From Labrenzia sp. R4_2 (GTDB taxonomy: Bacteria > Pseudomonadota > Alphaproteobacteria > Rhizobiales > Stappiaceae), in contig NZ_JAGHRJ010000012.1 in assembly GCF_017743865.1 (NCBI RefSeq), positions 1 through 64,000 on the forward strand: 64,000 nucleotides of DNA, written 5' to 3'. Position 1 is the first letter of the stretch. Each line of letters opens with the position of its first letter. This document shows positions 8,025-17,499 of the stretch, piece by piece. Below the pieces are notes generated by a model. That model was not told where the DNA came from, did not search any database, and saw nothing but the letters and a program-made list of their open reading frames with translations. The position numbers were made by a program, and so were the translations under genes.

Positions 8025-9861
8025 GACCAGCCTCGCCTCGTTCGCGACGACACAGAAGGCCTATTTGTTGCTCGGCCGGATCGGGCTCACCCTTCCCTTT
8101 CTTGTCTCTGCCGGACTGGGCCTCGTCGTTCTTTTTTCGGTACGCGGCAGTCTCGACATCAAATGGGCTGGCTTCGGGGTTCTTTGTGGGGGGCTGTTGG
8201 TCTTTGCCTTTGCAGCGCTTCAAGAAGCGCTGCGGCTCAAGGGTCTGGTAAGCCAAGTCCAGTTTGGGTCGGTTCTGCAGTACGCAGATCTCTACTCGAT
8301 CAGTGGTGCGGTCGCGGCGCTCTTTGTCGCTCTGTTCGGTCTAAAGGTTGGCCTCAAAGGCAACCGGGCCTTTGGCAACACCCGGCCAAAACGGGTTTTC
8401 GGGCGCAGGAGCATTCACGGTGACAGCGATTGGATGGACACTCGAACCGCTGCAAAGCTGTTTCCCGATACCGGCGGTATCATCATCGGCGAACGTTCTC
8501 GCGTCGATCAGGACAGCGTCTCAAAAATCAATTTTGATCCGCGCCAAATCGACACCTGGGGCAAGGGCGGCAAGGCGCCCCTCCTCGCGTTTGATCAAGG
8601 CTTTGGATCCACCCACGGCATCGTCTTTGCCGGCTCTGGTGGATACAAGACAACATCCGTCGTCATACCCACCTGTCTCCACTATCCAGGGTCAATGATC
8701 GTTCTCGATCCCTCGACCGAGATCGCACCGATGGTATCGGCAAGCCGCACCGCGATGGGCCAGAAGGTCATTTGCCTCGACCCTAAAATGCCGGAAGTGG
8801 GGTTTAATGTTCTTGACTGGATCGGACAGTATGGATCCTCCATGGAAGAGGATATGGCAACGGTTGCCGCTTGGCTGATGTCAGAAAAGCCGCGGATTGC
8901 CTCCGGAGCCGACGACTTCTTCCGCACCAATGCCGAACAGCTGATTACCAGCGTGATCGCCCATGTGGTCTTTTCCGATATGGACAACACTTGCGGAAAG
9001 CGGTCGCTGCGGACCGTGCGCAGCATTCTCACCAAACCAGAAGAGAACTTAAAAGAGTTCCTCGCCGACATTCACGACACGGCGCCGAACGAGTTCGTCA
9101 AAGAACTTGTCGGCCCCTTCATCAATATGACGCCGCAAACATTCTCCGGCGTCTATGCGACCGCCGCAAAAGAAACCCATTGGCTCTCCTATGACACCTA
9201 TGCCGCGCTCGTCTCCGGCAACACCTTCAAAACCGACATCATTGCCAACGGCCGGACGACCATCTTTCTGAACATTGATTTGTCCACCCTGGAAAATCAT
9301 CCGGGCATGGCCCGCGTGATCATCGGTGCGTTTCTGAAAGCGGTCTACAATCGCGTTGGAGTCATCAACGGCCGGGTTCTCTTCCTGCTAGATGAAGCCG
9401 CGCGGCTCGGCTACATGCGCATCATCGAGACGGCCCGTGACACAGGCCGCAAATATGGCATCTCGCTCGTCATGCTGTTCCAGTCGCTCGGCCAGATGCG
9501 GGAGGCCTTCGGCGGCAAGGATGCAACCTCGAAATGGTTCGAATCCGCCTCCTGGGTGTCCTTCGCCGCGATCAACGATCCGGACACGGCGCGGTATATT
9601 TCCGAGCGCTGCGGCATGACCACAATCGAGGTCGAACAGGTCAGCCGGTCCTCACGTAGCGGGCAAATCTCACGGAACCGCTCCCGCCAACTCTCCCAGC
9701 GCCCTCTCATTCAGCCCCATGAAGTTCTCCAAATGCGGTCTGATGAGCAAATCATCTTTACCAGTGGCAACAAGCCGCTGCGCTGCGGGCGGGCCATGTT
9801 CTTTCGAAGAACGGAGATGAACGGGAAAGTGGAAAGGTCGCGGTTTGGAAAAGTACGTTGA
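7945..9861 (+). CDS. traG: TraG, VirD4-type coupling protein (ATPase)
   Basis: 638 residues from the ATG at 7945 ([20 protein letters not shown]); the frame is open further upstream but only through traD. Three or four N-terminal membrane segments occupy about residues 5-130. Walker [11 protein letters not shown] lies near residue 231 and Walker [15 protein letters not shown] near 480. The domain order is that of TraG/VirD4 coupling proteins, which bring the TraA-DNA complex to the type IV channel; here the channel is the Trb system at 40-50 kb. The end of the protein ([11 protein letters not shown]) is basic. Confidence 0.93.
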   Translation: MTLKRASLALIPITLMLTALWGLTGIETSLASFATTQKAYLLLGRIGLTLPFLVSAGLGLVVLFSVRGSLDIKWAGFGVLCGGLLVFAFAALQEALRLKGLVSQVQFGSVLQYADLYSISGAVAALFVALFGLKVGLKGNRAFGNTRPKRVFGRRSIHGDSDWMDTRTAAKLFPDTGGIIIGERSRVDQDSVSKINFDPRQIDTWGKGGKAPLLAFDQGFGSTHGIVFAGSGGYKTTSVVIPTCLHYPGSMIVLDPSTEIAPMVSASRTAMGQKVICLDPKMPEVGFNVLDWIGQYGSSMEEDMATVAAWLMSEKPRIASGADDFFRTNAEQLITSVIAHVVFSDMDNTCGKRSLRTVRSILTKPEENLKEFLADIHDTAPNEFVKELVGPFINMTPQTFSGVYATAAKETHWLSYDTYAALVSGNTFKTDIIANGRTTIFLNIDLSTLENHPGMARVIIGAFLKAVYNRVGVINGRVLFLLDEAARLGYMRIIETARDTGRKYGISLVMLFQSLGQMREAFGGKDATSKWFESASWVSFAAINDPDTARYISERCGMTTIEVEQVSRSSRSGQISRNRSRQLSQRPLIQPHEVLQMRSDEQIIFTSGNKPLRCGRAMFFRRTEMNGKVERSRFGKVR

Positions 9862-10072
9862 TAGAGGTGTGAAGATCTGAAGCGGTCAGCGCAAATGGCT
9901 AACCAGATCAGGCGTTCCCCTTTCCGGCAGAAAAGACGTCTGCCGCGCTCGATGCGTGCGGAAACTCATGGCGGTCGAGGAAAACGTTAGGATGAATGGC
10001 GTGAATCGGTTGAGACGCATCGATTCACAAAACTCATTGGACAAGATCTGCCTCGGCAGCGAGACTCTTGCT

Positions 10073-10333
10073 ATGCACGCACAACAACTCGAACCGGTCC
10101 ATCTTAGCCGTATCGACCCGGCCCATAACATGAGGCGGTTCTATTGCCTCACCGTTCAGCCAACGCTTTTTGGCGGCGCATCGCTTATTCGCAACTGGGG
10201 GCGTATCGGAACCAGGGGACAAACGATGATGGAGACATTTGACTGCCAGGACGAGGCTGCCCAAGCCCTGGTGCGGCTAGAACGGACCAAAATACGGCGG
10301 GGGTATCGGGAGACGGGCTGCGGTGTTGTATAG
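10073..10333 (+). CDS. WGR-domain protein
   Basis: An 86-residue protein made almost wholly of a WGR domain: RRFYCLTVQPTLFGGASLIR then NWGRIGTRGQ and LVRLERTKIRRGY at the end. WGR domains bind nucleic acid in PARP proteins and occur as stand-alone small proteins on many alphaproteobacterial plasmids, function unknown. I chose the ATG at 10073 because upstream residues do not belong to the fold. It stands alone between traG and the dab operon. Confidence 0.75.
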   Translation: MHAQQLEPVHLSRIDPAHNMRRFYCLTVQPTLFGGASLIRNWGRIGTRGQTMMETFDCQDEAAQALVRLERTKIRRGYRETGCGVV

Positions 10334-10477
10334 TTTGCGTTTTGAGGGAGCATCAGCAAGAGATGATTATCGCGGACTGTCCGTCTTCAGGTACTTCAAG
10401 ACAGATAGCTTCCTGAGTTAAGAAGGGTCTGGCCGCGCCCGGTATAGGCGGTATGCGTCAGTGCCGCCTTTAATCTG

Positions 10478-10555
10478 CTGGTTTTGGTCTTACATGGGGA
10501 AGGGTGCTGCTCCCCGGCAGCGCCTTCGCAGTGCCGCCCGGGAAACCAAAATCAG
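10478..10555 (+). ncRNA. Candidate structured RNA element of unknown function
   Basis: CTGGTTTTGGT (10478-10488) can pair over 11 bp, one of them a G-U wobble, with ACCAAAATCAG (10545-10555). Inside the closed stem are GGGGA/TCCCC (10496-10515) and GGCA/TGCC (10516-10534). A further AGGCGG/CCGCCT hairpin lies just upstream near 10447-10470. The wobble favours folding as plus-strand RNA. No gene follows on that strand; dabA converges from the other side. It could be an RNA, a terminator of unusual form, or an end of a lost mobile element. Confidence 0.3.
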
Positions 10556-10611
10556 GCAAATTGGCGCTTCACTCTCTGAGACCATAGGCCCGATCGGCTT
10601 CGTACACTTTG

Positions 10612-12987
10612 TCAAGCCGCCACGGCGGTTCCATCGTCCCAGGCAAGGCCTGAACGGTAGCGGGAATCGACCTTGCCATCCTTAAGCGTGAATAGATGCA
10701 GCCAGCTGTTGTCGAAGAGCTCGCGCACCTGCGGATGCCGTTTTAGAACGTCCAGGATTGCCTCCTGCGGAGCCTCGATCATGACGGAAAGGCGCAGCGG
10801 TTCGTGCATTAGCCGATCGCCATCATGGACGGCCTGCCACGGCAAGCCGGGTCTCAGCCGCCCTGAATTGCCCTCGATCACGCCAATGCCGCCGACCACG
10901 TTGTGAATGAGCTTGTTGCCGCCGCCAAAGACCTCCGGCATCACCGAGGAGCCATAATATTGCAGGCTGATCCAGCTTGCCACCACAACGGGCGCGGTGA
11001 TGATCAGTTCCAGCGTGCCGAAGCCGTCGTCCTTTTGCCAGTCGTAGCTGTGCAGGAAACTCCGCCCCCCCAGATCCTTTCCCGCTGTCGCGCTGCGCGG
11101 GGCCGCGATGAACGCCGCGCAGCCGGCCAGGCCCCATTCCGGCCGGACCTCTGCCCAGTTGAGCGCGCGGTCGGCAACACTGTCCGGGGAGGCGCCGGGC
11201 AAAGTGCCTGACCGCTCCGCAAGCGCGATCCGGCCAGCCTGTTTCAACCAGCCTTTGACGCGGTCGAGGTCTTTGCTCCGATGTGACGGTAAGCCGTCAT
11301 CGTAGAGCGTGATCTCGTCAACGGTCGTATCGTGCAGACCGGCCACAAAAAGCGTATCCTCGGGCACCGTGATCCCGCGCTCGGCCAGACCTTGCCGTGT
11401 CTCTTGGTCGTTCAGCAAGATGGCGAGAAGCCGTGCGGACACTTCGCCCGTATAGCCACCGCAGGCCCCGCAATGATACGCGCTTTCATGCGGGTTGTTG
11501 GTCACCTGCCCGCCATGTCCCAGAAGCAGTACGATTTCACCGAAGCCGTCTGTCAGGCTCATGGCGCCCAGAACCGCGGCGGCTGTGTCGGCCTTTTTCC
11601 GGGCATCCAGTCCCCCAGCAACATGCGGTGCATGGGGCTGGTCTGCCGATTTGGCACCCAGACCCAGGGCGTCGCGCACCAGCTTGGCCGCATAGAGCGG
11701 ACCGGCCGCCTCGACGAACGCGAAGGACGAGACGGCGGCTTGCCGGAACCGGCCCCAGGCCCGGGCGGTCCGGGCGGCGATCCGCGTTGTCTGCTCATTT
11801 TCGGGATCGGCATGGCTCGTGGTTTCCAGACCCGGCTTGAGCAGCACGGGCAAATGAGCCTCCACCACATCCGAGCCGTGTCCCTTGTGGGCCACGGGCA
11901 GGCCGAAGAAACCGGCAAAGCCAATCGTTTCAATGCCCGGGTCCACGCTTTCCAGCGCCCGCCGGAACACTTCGGAACGCACATCGATGCAAAACGCCGC
12001 CTGCACTGCAGGACGGGCCTGCTTTTCGCTTTGACCGTCCAGAAGCGTCGAAACATGACGCTGATGCTTGCGCTCCAGCGCCTCCTGCAGAATGGCCAGG
12101 GCAACATCGTCTTGCGTGGGCTCGACCGGAGCCGCATGGGCTGCGACCGTTTCGGCCCATTTCTGCGCGACCTGCGGCACATGCGCAAGCAAGGCCTCTT
12201 CCCAGATCAACCGAATTGCCAATAGATCGGTCAGCGTCGGGTCGGTGTCCCCGTTCAGTTCGGCTTGCCACAAGAGCCAGCGGGCATGTTGCGGCCAGCC
12301 ACCGAGATCCATGTAAAGCCGGTGCAAGAGGGTCTCAGCCGCTGCTTCGTTCAATCCAAGCGCTTCGGCCGCCCGGAAAATCGCCCGGTCCGCGGTGTCC
12401 GGAGCGGCTGCCACATGGGCACAAAAGCCAGCCAAGCCCGCAATTTCGGGGGTCAGGTCGTGGGTGGCCCAAGCGCGCCAGGATGCGAACGCCTGAGACC
12501 CCGGCGCGGGCGACCAGAGCGCTTGCCCCTGATCAAACTGCCCGGCCGCCCAGATGCCGAAGGTCTTTTCGATGACCGAAGGCCAGTCCGTACCGGTCAC
12601 TTCGGCGGCAAGGTCCGCAACCGTTGGCAACGCGGCCGGTTCGTCCATGTCCGCTGCCGCGGCAAAGGCTTTCAGCGCTGCGATGTCCCCTGGCTTCAGC
12701 GGCGAATGTGCAGCGGCAAGTGCGGCTTCCAAATCCGCATCTGTGATCTCACCGGCGGCAATGGCTGCGGCATAGACAGACCTCGGCTGGGTTGCCCGGA
12801 CACCGGCCACCCGCTTCAGCCGTGCCGACGCGTTGGCAAGGTCTTCGCCGGTCTGCCCGAGGAACGGATTGACCGCCACGGTTGCTTCCAGGGGGAAAGC
12901 GGGCGGGATGCGCCGCGCAGCGGTCTCCGCGGCTTTCAAAACGGCGGACATAAGAGCAGGTGCGATCTGTGCGTGATTGATAAACAT
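10612..12987 (-). CDS. dabA: DabA, zinc-dependent subunit of a DAB inorganic carbon transporter
   Basis: 791 residues of the DUF2309/DabA family. The beta-carbonic-anhydrase-like metal site is visible: Cys and Asp in AFCIDVRSEVFR (near residues 332-334), then His in LLGHGG (near 489) and Cys in YHCGACGG (near 505). In Halothiobacillus this protein works with DabB to convert CO2 to bicarbonate vectorially, driven by the proton gradient. I start at the ATG at 12987, preceded by GGAGAC at good spacing; the ATG at 12999 is an alternative. The gene lies immediately after dabB in the same transcript. Confidence 0.92.
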   Translation of the reverse strand: MFINHAQIAPALMSAVLKAAETAARRIPPAFPLEATVAVNPFLGQTGEDLANASARLKRVAGVRATQPRSVYAAAIAAGEITDADLEAALAAAHSPLKPGDIAALKAFAAAADMDEPAALPTVADLAAEVTGTDWPSVIEKTFGIWAAGQFDQGQALWSPAPGSQAFASWRAWATHDLTPEIAGLAGFCAHVAAAPDTADRAIFRAAEALGLNEAAAETLLHRLYMDLGGWPQHARWLLWQAELNGDTDPTLTDLLAIRLIWEEALLAHVPQVAQKWAETVAAHAAPVEPTQDDVALAILQEALERKHQRHVSTLLDGQSEKQARPAVQAAFCIDVRSEVFRRALESVDPGIETIGFAGFFGLPVAHKGHGSDVVEAHLPVLLKPGLETTSHADPENEQTTRIAARTARAWGRFRQAAVSSFAFVEAAGPLYAAKLVRDALGLGAKSADQPHAPHVAGGLDARKKADTAAAVLGAMSLTDGFGEIVLLLGHGGQVTNNPHESAYHCGACGGYTGEVSARLLAILLNDQETRQGLAERGITVPEDTLFVAGLHDTTVDEITLYDDGLPSHRSKDLDRVKGWLKQAGRIALAERSGTLPGASPDSVADRALNWAEVRPEWGLAGCAAFIAAPRSATAGKDLGGRSFLHSYDWQKDDGFGTLELIITAPVVVASWISLQYYGSSVMPEVFGGGNKLIHNVVGGIGVIEGNSGRLRPGLPWQAVHDGDRLMHEPLRLSVMIEAPQEAILDVLKRHPQVRELFDNSWLHLFTLKDGKVDSRYRSGLAWDDGTAVAA

Positions 12988-13003
12988 TACTGTCTCCATG
13001 ATC

Positions 13004-14563
13004 TCAGTCTGCTTTTGCGACGCGGAAGCCGCCGATGGCCCGGTCAAGCAACGCATTCAGGTAAAAGCCGTTGGCAAGGTGAACGCGCAAACCAGCTGTC
13101 GAGGGGTGATGCGCCCAGAGCGGGAACAGCGCTTGTGCAAAGGCCACCAGGCCGAAAGAGGCGACGGCAAGCACGATCAGCGCCCATTCAAGCGGGCCGG
13201 GCACAGGCGCTGCGGGCAGCGCAGGCCCCCATATGGCTTGCGCGATAGCCTGAAAGGCGAAATAGGCAAAGGCGGCGGCAAGAGAGGCCAGTGCGGTGCG
13301 CTTGGTCAGATCAGCCGGGGCAGTGTCCGCCAGACCCTGGGCGACCAGATAGGCAACGCCAAAGATCAGGATGGTTCCCAGAGCCAAGGCCTGGGCCGAC
13401 TTCGGTCCAATGACCATGGTGAAGAGGGCAGCGATCAGGGCGTAAAGGGCGAGTGCCAGGGCAAAGGCCTTAAGCACGGCAGCAACGCTTGGAACTGCGA
13501 TCGGTCCTGGACGCCGCAGGCCCGCCACCGCTTGCACGGCCCCGCCAGATGACAGAAACGCATGGGCCTTGTACAGCGAGTGCGCAATGATGTGCAAAAG
13601 CGCCAGAGGCCACAGGCCGAGTCCGCATTGCAGGAGCAAAAAGCCCATCTGAGAGACCGTCGACCAAGCGAGCGACGTTTTGACGGCGCTTTGGGTCAAC
13701 ATGACGGCGGCCCCGAAAATCGCGGTGAACCCGCCGACCATCACGAGCGCTCCCATGGCGCCTGGACTCAGCTGCACAAGGCCCGAGAGCGCAATGAGAA
13801 GGACGCCGCCGGAGTTGATGATGCCTGCGTGCAACAGGGCCGAAACGGGCGTCGGGGCTTCCATGACCTCGGTCAGCCAGCCGTGCACCGGGAACGCTGC
13901 AGTTTTCAAAATGGCGCCTACCACAACGAGGGCGATGGCGGCGGACGAGAGCCAGTTCGGGCCGTCCTCGGCGGCGGCCGCCGCGATCCCGTTGAGGTCG
14001 CCCGTGCCGTAACTGACCGCCAGCAAGACCGCGGCCAGAACCAGAACAGCGTCGGCGCCATGCCAGACAAGTGCGAATTTTGTGGCGGCCCGCTTGGCTT
14101 CCGGACGGCTGCGGTAAAACAGCAGCAGGCGTTTCAAACACAGCCCGACGAGCGCCGAGGACAGGATGAGAACAGCGAAGCTGCCCGATTGCACAAACAG
14201 CAAAACCGCAGCCAGGGTCGCGAGCATGAGCGCATGAAACCGGCCCTCCTGCGCTTCACCGTCAAGGTAACTGCGGCTGTAGCGGGTGACGACCCAGCCG
14301 ATAAAAGCGACCAGAAGCGCAAGGGCAACGGTGACCGCGTTCGCCTGCAGGGCCAAAGCGGCAGGACCGGAAAAGATGGCCAGTTTTGCCGGTCCGGCAG
14401 CGATGAATTGGACGGCACCCAATGTGGCGCATGCAAGCGCGGCAAGGGCCGCATACTCGGCAAGCTTGGGCACCCCTTCCGGGCGCGCGCCCGTGCGGCG
14501 CCACGCAAAACAGGCGGCGGCCAGCACGACAAAGGGGGCAAGAAACGAAATCGAAAACACCAT
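13004..14563 (-). CDS. dabB: DabB, NuoL-like proton-conducting membrane subunit
   Basis: 519 residues, almost entirely transmembrane, of the proton-pumping NADH-quinone oxidoreductase subunit 5/antiporter family (for example HGWLTEVMEAPTPVSALLHAG and AWSTVSQMGFLLLQCGLG). Paired with a downstream DUF2309 gene this is DabB, which supplies the ion path for the carbon transporter. The stop lies four bases before the first possible dabA ATG, so the two are co-translated. It is divergent from the LysR gene, whose product probably regulates it. Confidence 0.9.
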   Translation of the reverse strand: MVFSISFLAPFVVLAAACFAWRRTGARPEGVPKLAEYAALAALACATLGAVQFIAAGPAKLAIFSGPAALALQANAVTVALALLVAFIGWVVTRYSRSYLDGEAQEGRFHALMLATLAAVLLFVQSGSFAVLILSSALVGLCLKRLLLFYRSRPEAKRAATKFALVWHGADAVLVLAAVLLAVSYGTGDLNGIAAAAAEDGPNWLSSAAIALVVVGAILKTAAFPVHGWLTEVMEAPTPVSALLHAGIINSGGVLLIALSGLVQLSPGAMGALVMVGGFTAIFGAAVMLTQSAVKTSLAWSTVSQMGFLLLQCGLGLWPLALLHIIAHSLYKAHAFLSSGGAVQAVAGLRRPGPIAVPSVAAVLKAFALALALYALIAALFTMVIGPKSAQALALGTILIFGVAYLVAQGLADTAPADLTKRTALASLAAAFAYFAFQAIAQAIWGPALPAAPVPGPLEWALIVLAVASFGLVAFAQALFPLWAHHPSTAGLRVHLANGFYLNALLDRAIGGFRVAKAD

Positions 14564-14642
14564 GAGACTTCTCCATTTCGGGGTCGCATGGGTTTTAGGT
14601 CATGGCGTATTTGAAGAAAAATACATATAAAGTGAGAAACCA

Positions 14643-14657
14643 TTCTATCTGATAGAA
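14643..14657. promoter_or_regulatory. LysR-type operator candidate between dabB and lysR
   Basis: TTCTATC and GATAGAA form a perfect 7-bp dyad around one T, two bases before the lysR start codon and about 80 bases from dabB. LysR regulators bind such dyads in divergent promoters; overlap with the regulator start suggests autorepression. This is inference from position and symmetry. Confidence 0.5.
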
Positions 14658-14659
14658 CA

Positions 14660-15535
14660 ATGTCGACACTTAATCTACATCATCTTCGCCTGTTTCGTGC
14701 CGTCGCCCAGGATGGCACCCTGACGGGTGCGGCCAAGACGCTCAACATTTCCCAGTCGGCCGTCTCCGCCCAGATCAAGTCTCTTGAGGCCACTTTGGGA
14801 CATGACTTGTTTGAGCGGCGCGGGCGGAATCTGGTCTTGTCGGAGGCCGGACGGATCGCGCTCGATCATGCGGACGAGATTTTCCGGGCCGCCGAAAACC
14901 TCACGGCCACTTTGAAAAGAACGGAAACCAAGCGGCGGATCCTTAGGATCGGTGCGCGCGCCACCTTATCGCGTAACTTTCAGATGTCGTTTCTGGATCC
15001 GCTCATCGGACGGGATGATGTCGAGGTGATCTTGCGGTCGGGAACCCAGGAAATGCTACTGCGGGCTCTGGAAGCCCAGGCGCTGGACATCGTTTTGACC
15101 AACCTGGTTCCAGCGCGCGATGCCGCCAGCCCCTTCCTCGTTCACAGCCTAGCCGATCAACCGGTCAGCCTCATCGGATCCCCCGAGCGCTTGTCCAGTG
15201 AGGCAACCGGCATAGCCGACATTGTGGCATCACAGCCGCTTGTACTGCCGACACCCGAGACCTCGCTTCGTGCCGGCTTTGATGCGCTGCTCGAACGGCT
15301 TGGCATTGTCCCCAAGATTGCTGCGGAAGCCGATGACATGGCGATGTTGCGGCTATTGGCACGCGCTGATGCGGGCGTGGCGGTCATTCCTGCAATTGTC
15401 GTGCAAGATGAACTGGAGGCAGGGCGGCTCAAGGAGTACGCCCGGCTAGATGAAGTGCGGGAAGTCTTTGCAGCGGTAACGATCAGCCGGAAGTTTCCGA
15501 ACCCACTGATTGCGGAGGTTTTGCATCAAGACTGA
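14660..15535 (+). CDS. LysR-family regulator of dabBA (NhaR/CbbR-like)
   Basis: 291 residues. The N-terminal winged helix-turn-helix is clear (LHHLRLFRAVAQDGTLTGAA, then SQSAVSAQIKSLEATLG). The effector domain ends with ARADAGVAVIPAIVVQDELE and resembles NhaR more than CbbR. Divergent orientation and the intervening dyad point to control of the dabB-dabA operon, perhaps by ion or inorganic carbon status. The effector is not inferable from sequence. Confidence 0.85.
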   Translation: MSTLNLHHLRLFRAVAQDGTLTGAAKTLNISQSAVSAQIKSLEATLGHDLFERRGRNLVLSEAGRIALDHADEIFRAAENLTATLKRTETKRRILRIGARATLSRNFQMSFLDPLIGRDDVEVILRSGTQEMLLRALEAQALDIVLTNLVPARDAASPFLVHSLADQPVSLIGSPERLSSEATGIADIVASQPLVLPTPETSLRAGFDALLERLGIVPKIAAEADDMAMLRLLARADAGVAVIPAIVVQDELEAGRLKEYARLDEVREVFAAVTISRKFPNPLIAEVLHQD

Positions 15536-16000
15536 TGTCTATTCGTTGTGAGCCCCATTGGGTGGTCACCACATACGAAATGCAAAATCTCAGAAAAACT
15601 TAAAATAAAGAAAATCCCGGCAACCTGTTAGGCAGGGGTTACCGGGATAAAGTTACTATTGGCCGTTCGAACCGTAGCCGAAAACTTATTGACGTAAGGT
15701 TACTTTTAAGGTGTCTTTGATCAACCTGTCCACTTTGGACGAACCGAAAGCCGCCGGTTACGGCATTGCTGGACACTGCGAGCAGATTTCTAGCAACCGG
15801 AGACGCGTCAATGCAATGGTCGGCCGCCGATGTCTAGGCCTCGACTATCAGTTTGTCTTCGTGTTGCCGGCCTGCAATCAGGAACGCAGAATTCAGCTGG
15901 CCATCGTCACGCTTCGCCAGCAGCCAGACCTTGGTGATTTAACGCGCTGCCTCGGCACCGGCCAGGTGTACGATCAAGTACGGACTTCGGTCGTTCTCAG
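15536..16000. other. Non-coding stretch with one hairpin and a decayed frame
   Basis: A stem CCCGGCAACC (15616-15625) with GGTTACCGGG (15637-15646), one mismatch, follows lysR and could end its transcript although no T-run follows. Between about 15830 and 15990 the minus strand reads IVHLAGAEAAR, a stop, then ITKVWLLAKRDDG and AFLIAGRQHEDKLIVEA, which has codon structure and looks like a decayed gene I cannot name. A plus-strand open frame at 15711-16055 looks spurious. Confidence 0.4.
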
Positions 16001-17395
16001 TCACTTTGGGCCCCAAACCTCTTGCCAGGTCTTAAATTCCGATGGCCTTACTTGATAGCGGGCAAAGTTGCCTTCGTGCATTCCGATGAGCTCGTCCTCC
16101 ACGATCTCAGTGAATCTGGCTCTATCTTCCGACTCGACTCGACTGCTCGCCCATGCTGACACCTTGGTTCCGATCTGCTTGCGCCCCACTTTCGCACGGA
16201 TCAGCATAGCTATAATCTCGCGCAACTCGGCGCGATATTTCAGCCGGAACGGATCGGGTTCGCCGAGGGATTGCCGGACTGCCGCATACTTTGCAGCTGA
16301 GCGTTCATAGGCCCAGAAGAAAACGTCTCTAAGCAGCGATACGTCGTTAAGTTCATAGAAGCCAAGAATTGCATCTGTGTAGGCGCGCTGGGAAACGTCA
16401 GTGAACGAAAGTGGTGCGAGGTTGTTTCGGATCAACGGGATATTTGCGGCTAGGCGCGAGACCCGTTTGTTCACGTCGTCAAACGGTTGCAAATATGGCA
16501 GCTGGACCATCACGAAAAATGCCTGTTCAAATGGATCCTCTATTGCCGCCACCTTTTGCAGCAGCTGATTAAAAGCTTCTTCGATCAGCTGAGGCACTTC
16601 GAGGGGATGAAAAACAGACTGATCAATACCAACAGGGACAAAGCGTAAGCGACCGGATGCCGAGGGATCCGGCAGTAGGTTGTTGGACAGCAGGGCGTGA
16701 AGGTTCAGGAGTGTATATCTGTTGAAGTCGATTTCATCTGCGGTGCCGACCAGGAACTCGATCGCATCCTTATGGTTGAGGATCATCTGCGCTTCAATGT
16801 GGTTTCGGCCAGTTGCTTCTTCGCCAAATTCGATCAGGCGCCTCGTGTCGAGCAAGGAATAAGTGTTGCCTTCGAGGCGGCTGGAGTTCCAGGCGAGGTC
16901 GATCAATAAGCGATTGAGAATGAGCTTGGCATATGTGCCCGCCGGCTGCGACACGGTTCTGGGTTTGCCAATTTCCCGAAGGCGTTCGCGGTCTTCGACT
17001 CGAAGATAGAATGTGGAATTCGGTTCGTACTGCTCGAGAAAATTGACGTTATAGCCGACAGGCTTTCTGGCTCCTATTGGCTGTGTGACATAAGCACGTA
17101 CCGCCTGCCCTTCATCCGAAAGCCTGATCAGACGACCATAGTCATTTTCCTGCTGAGCTGGCTCTCCAGCAGCAGGTTGTCCTGATATCGCAAGGTGATA
17201 CTTCGCCCATCGACCGCTGCCTGTCATACGCAGCAGCCCGACTTCTACGAGCTGTTTTAGCCGGTACTGAAGTGTGCGGCGTGGGATAGCTTCGGAGAGG
17301 CTCTTCGCGATATCTGGTGCGGAAATGCCATCAGGATGTTCAGCAACGATTTCCTGCAGCTCTTTCAGTGCGTCTTCGGGTACTTTGTTCGCCAT
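16001..17395 (-). CDS. Fic-domain protein with altered catalytic motif and N-terminal HTH
   Basis: 464 residues from the ATG at 17395 (MANKVPEDALKELQEIVAEH). Residues 1-70 form a winged helix-turn-helix. The Fic core follows. The active loop reads QPFDDVNKRVSR, where the canonical motif is HPFxxGNGR: the catalytic His is Gln and the first Gly is Val. An inhibitory-type motif SSRLEGN lies upstream, as in class II Fic proteins. Canonical Fic enzymes transfer AMP to target proteins; without the His this protein may instead act as a regulator or catalyse another reaction. Its promoter holds a dense array of TTGCGC/GCGCAA repeats, consistent with autoregulation by the HTH domain. It faces away from the nuclease genes at 17.6 kb. 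Confidence 0.85.
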   Translation of the reverse strand: MANKVPEDALKELQEIVAEHPDGISAPDIAKSLSEAIPRRTLQYRLKQLVEVGLLRMTGSGRWAKYHLAISGQPAAGEPAQQENDYGRLIRLSDEGQAVRAYVTQPIGARKPVGYNVNFLEQYEPNSTFYLRVEDRERLREIGKPRTVSQPAGTYAKLILNRLLIDLAWNSSRLEGNTYSLLDTRRLIEFGEEATGRNHIEAQMILNHKDAIEFLVGTADEIDFNRYTLLNLHALLSNNLLPDPSASGRLRFVPVGIDQSVFHPLEVPQLIEEAFNQLLQKVAAIEDPFEQAFFVMVQLPYLQPFDDVNKRVSRLAANIPLIRNNLAPLSFTDVSQRAYTDAILGFYELNDVSLLRDVFFWAYERSAAKYAAVRQSLGEPDPFRLKYRAELREIIAMLIRAKVGRKQIGTKVSAWASSRVESEDRARFTEIVEDELIGMHEGNFARYQVRPSEFKTWQEVWGPK

Positions 17396-17406
17396 TACCG
17401 AGATTC

Positions 17407-17499
17407 TTGCGCGTAGAGGGTAGGCGCAATTATCGTTGTTTAGGCGCAATTTTCAAGTGTAAGCGCAAACTTGCGCGATAGACGCAAGAATCATTGCGC
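17407..17499. promoter_or_regulatory. Array of TTGCGC/GCGCAA repeats upstream of the Fic gene
   Basis: Six copies of the hexamer in both orientations occur within 93 bases: TTGCGC at 17407, 17471 and 17494, and GCGCAA at 17424, 17444 and 17463, with a partial ACGCAA near 17482. Two read GGCGCAATT in the same phase about 20 bases apart. This looks like a multi-site operator for a helix-turn-helix protein, most simply the Fic protein itself. Confidence 0.6.

Noticed and set aside
9925-9945. Terminator after traG (CGGCAGA/TCTGCCG stem)
   Set aside because: A perfect 7-bp stem exists, but no T-run follows on either strand.
10823-12575. Several long frames opposite and within dabA on both strands
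   Set aside because: High-GC coding sequence gives long antisense frames; dabA motifs are in the chosen frame.
13562-14614. 350-codon plus-strand frame opposite dabB
   Set aside because: Low-complexity charged translation typical of antisense of a membrane-protein gene.
15711-16055. Plus-strand 114-codon frame after lysR
   Set aside because: Poor composition and overlap with the end of the Fic gene; the opposite strand holds decayed protein-like sequence instead.
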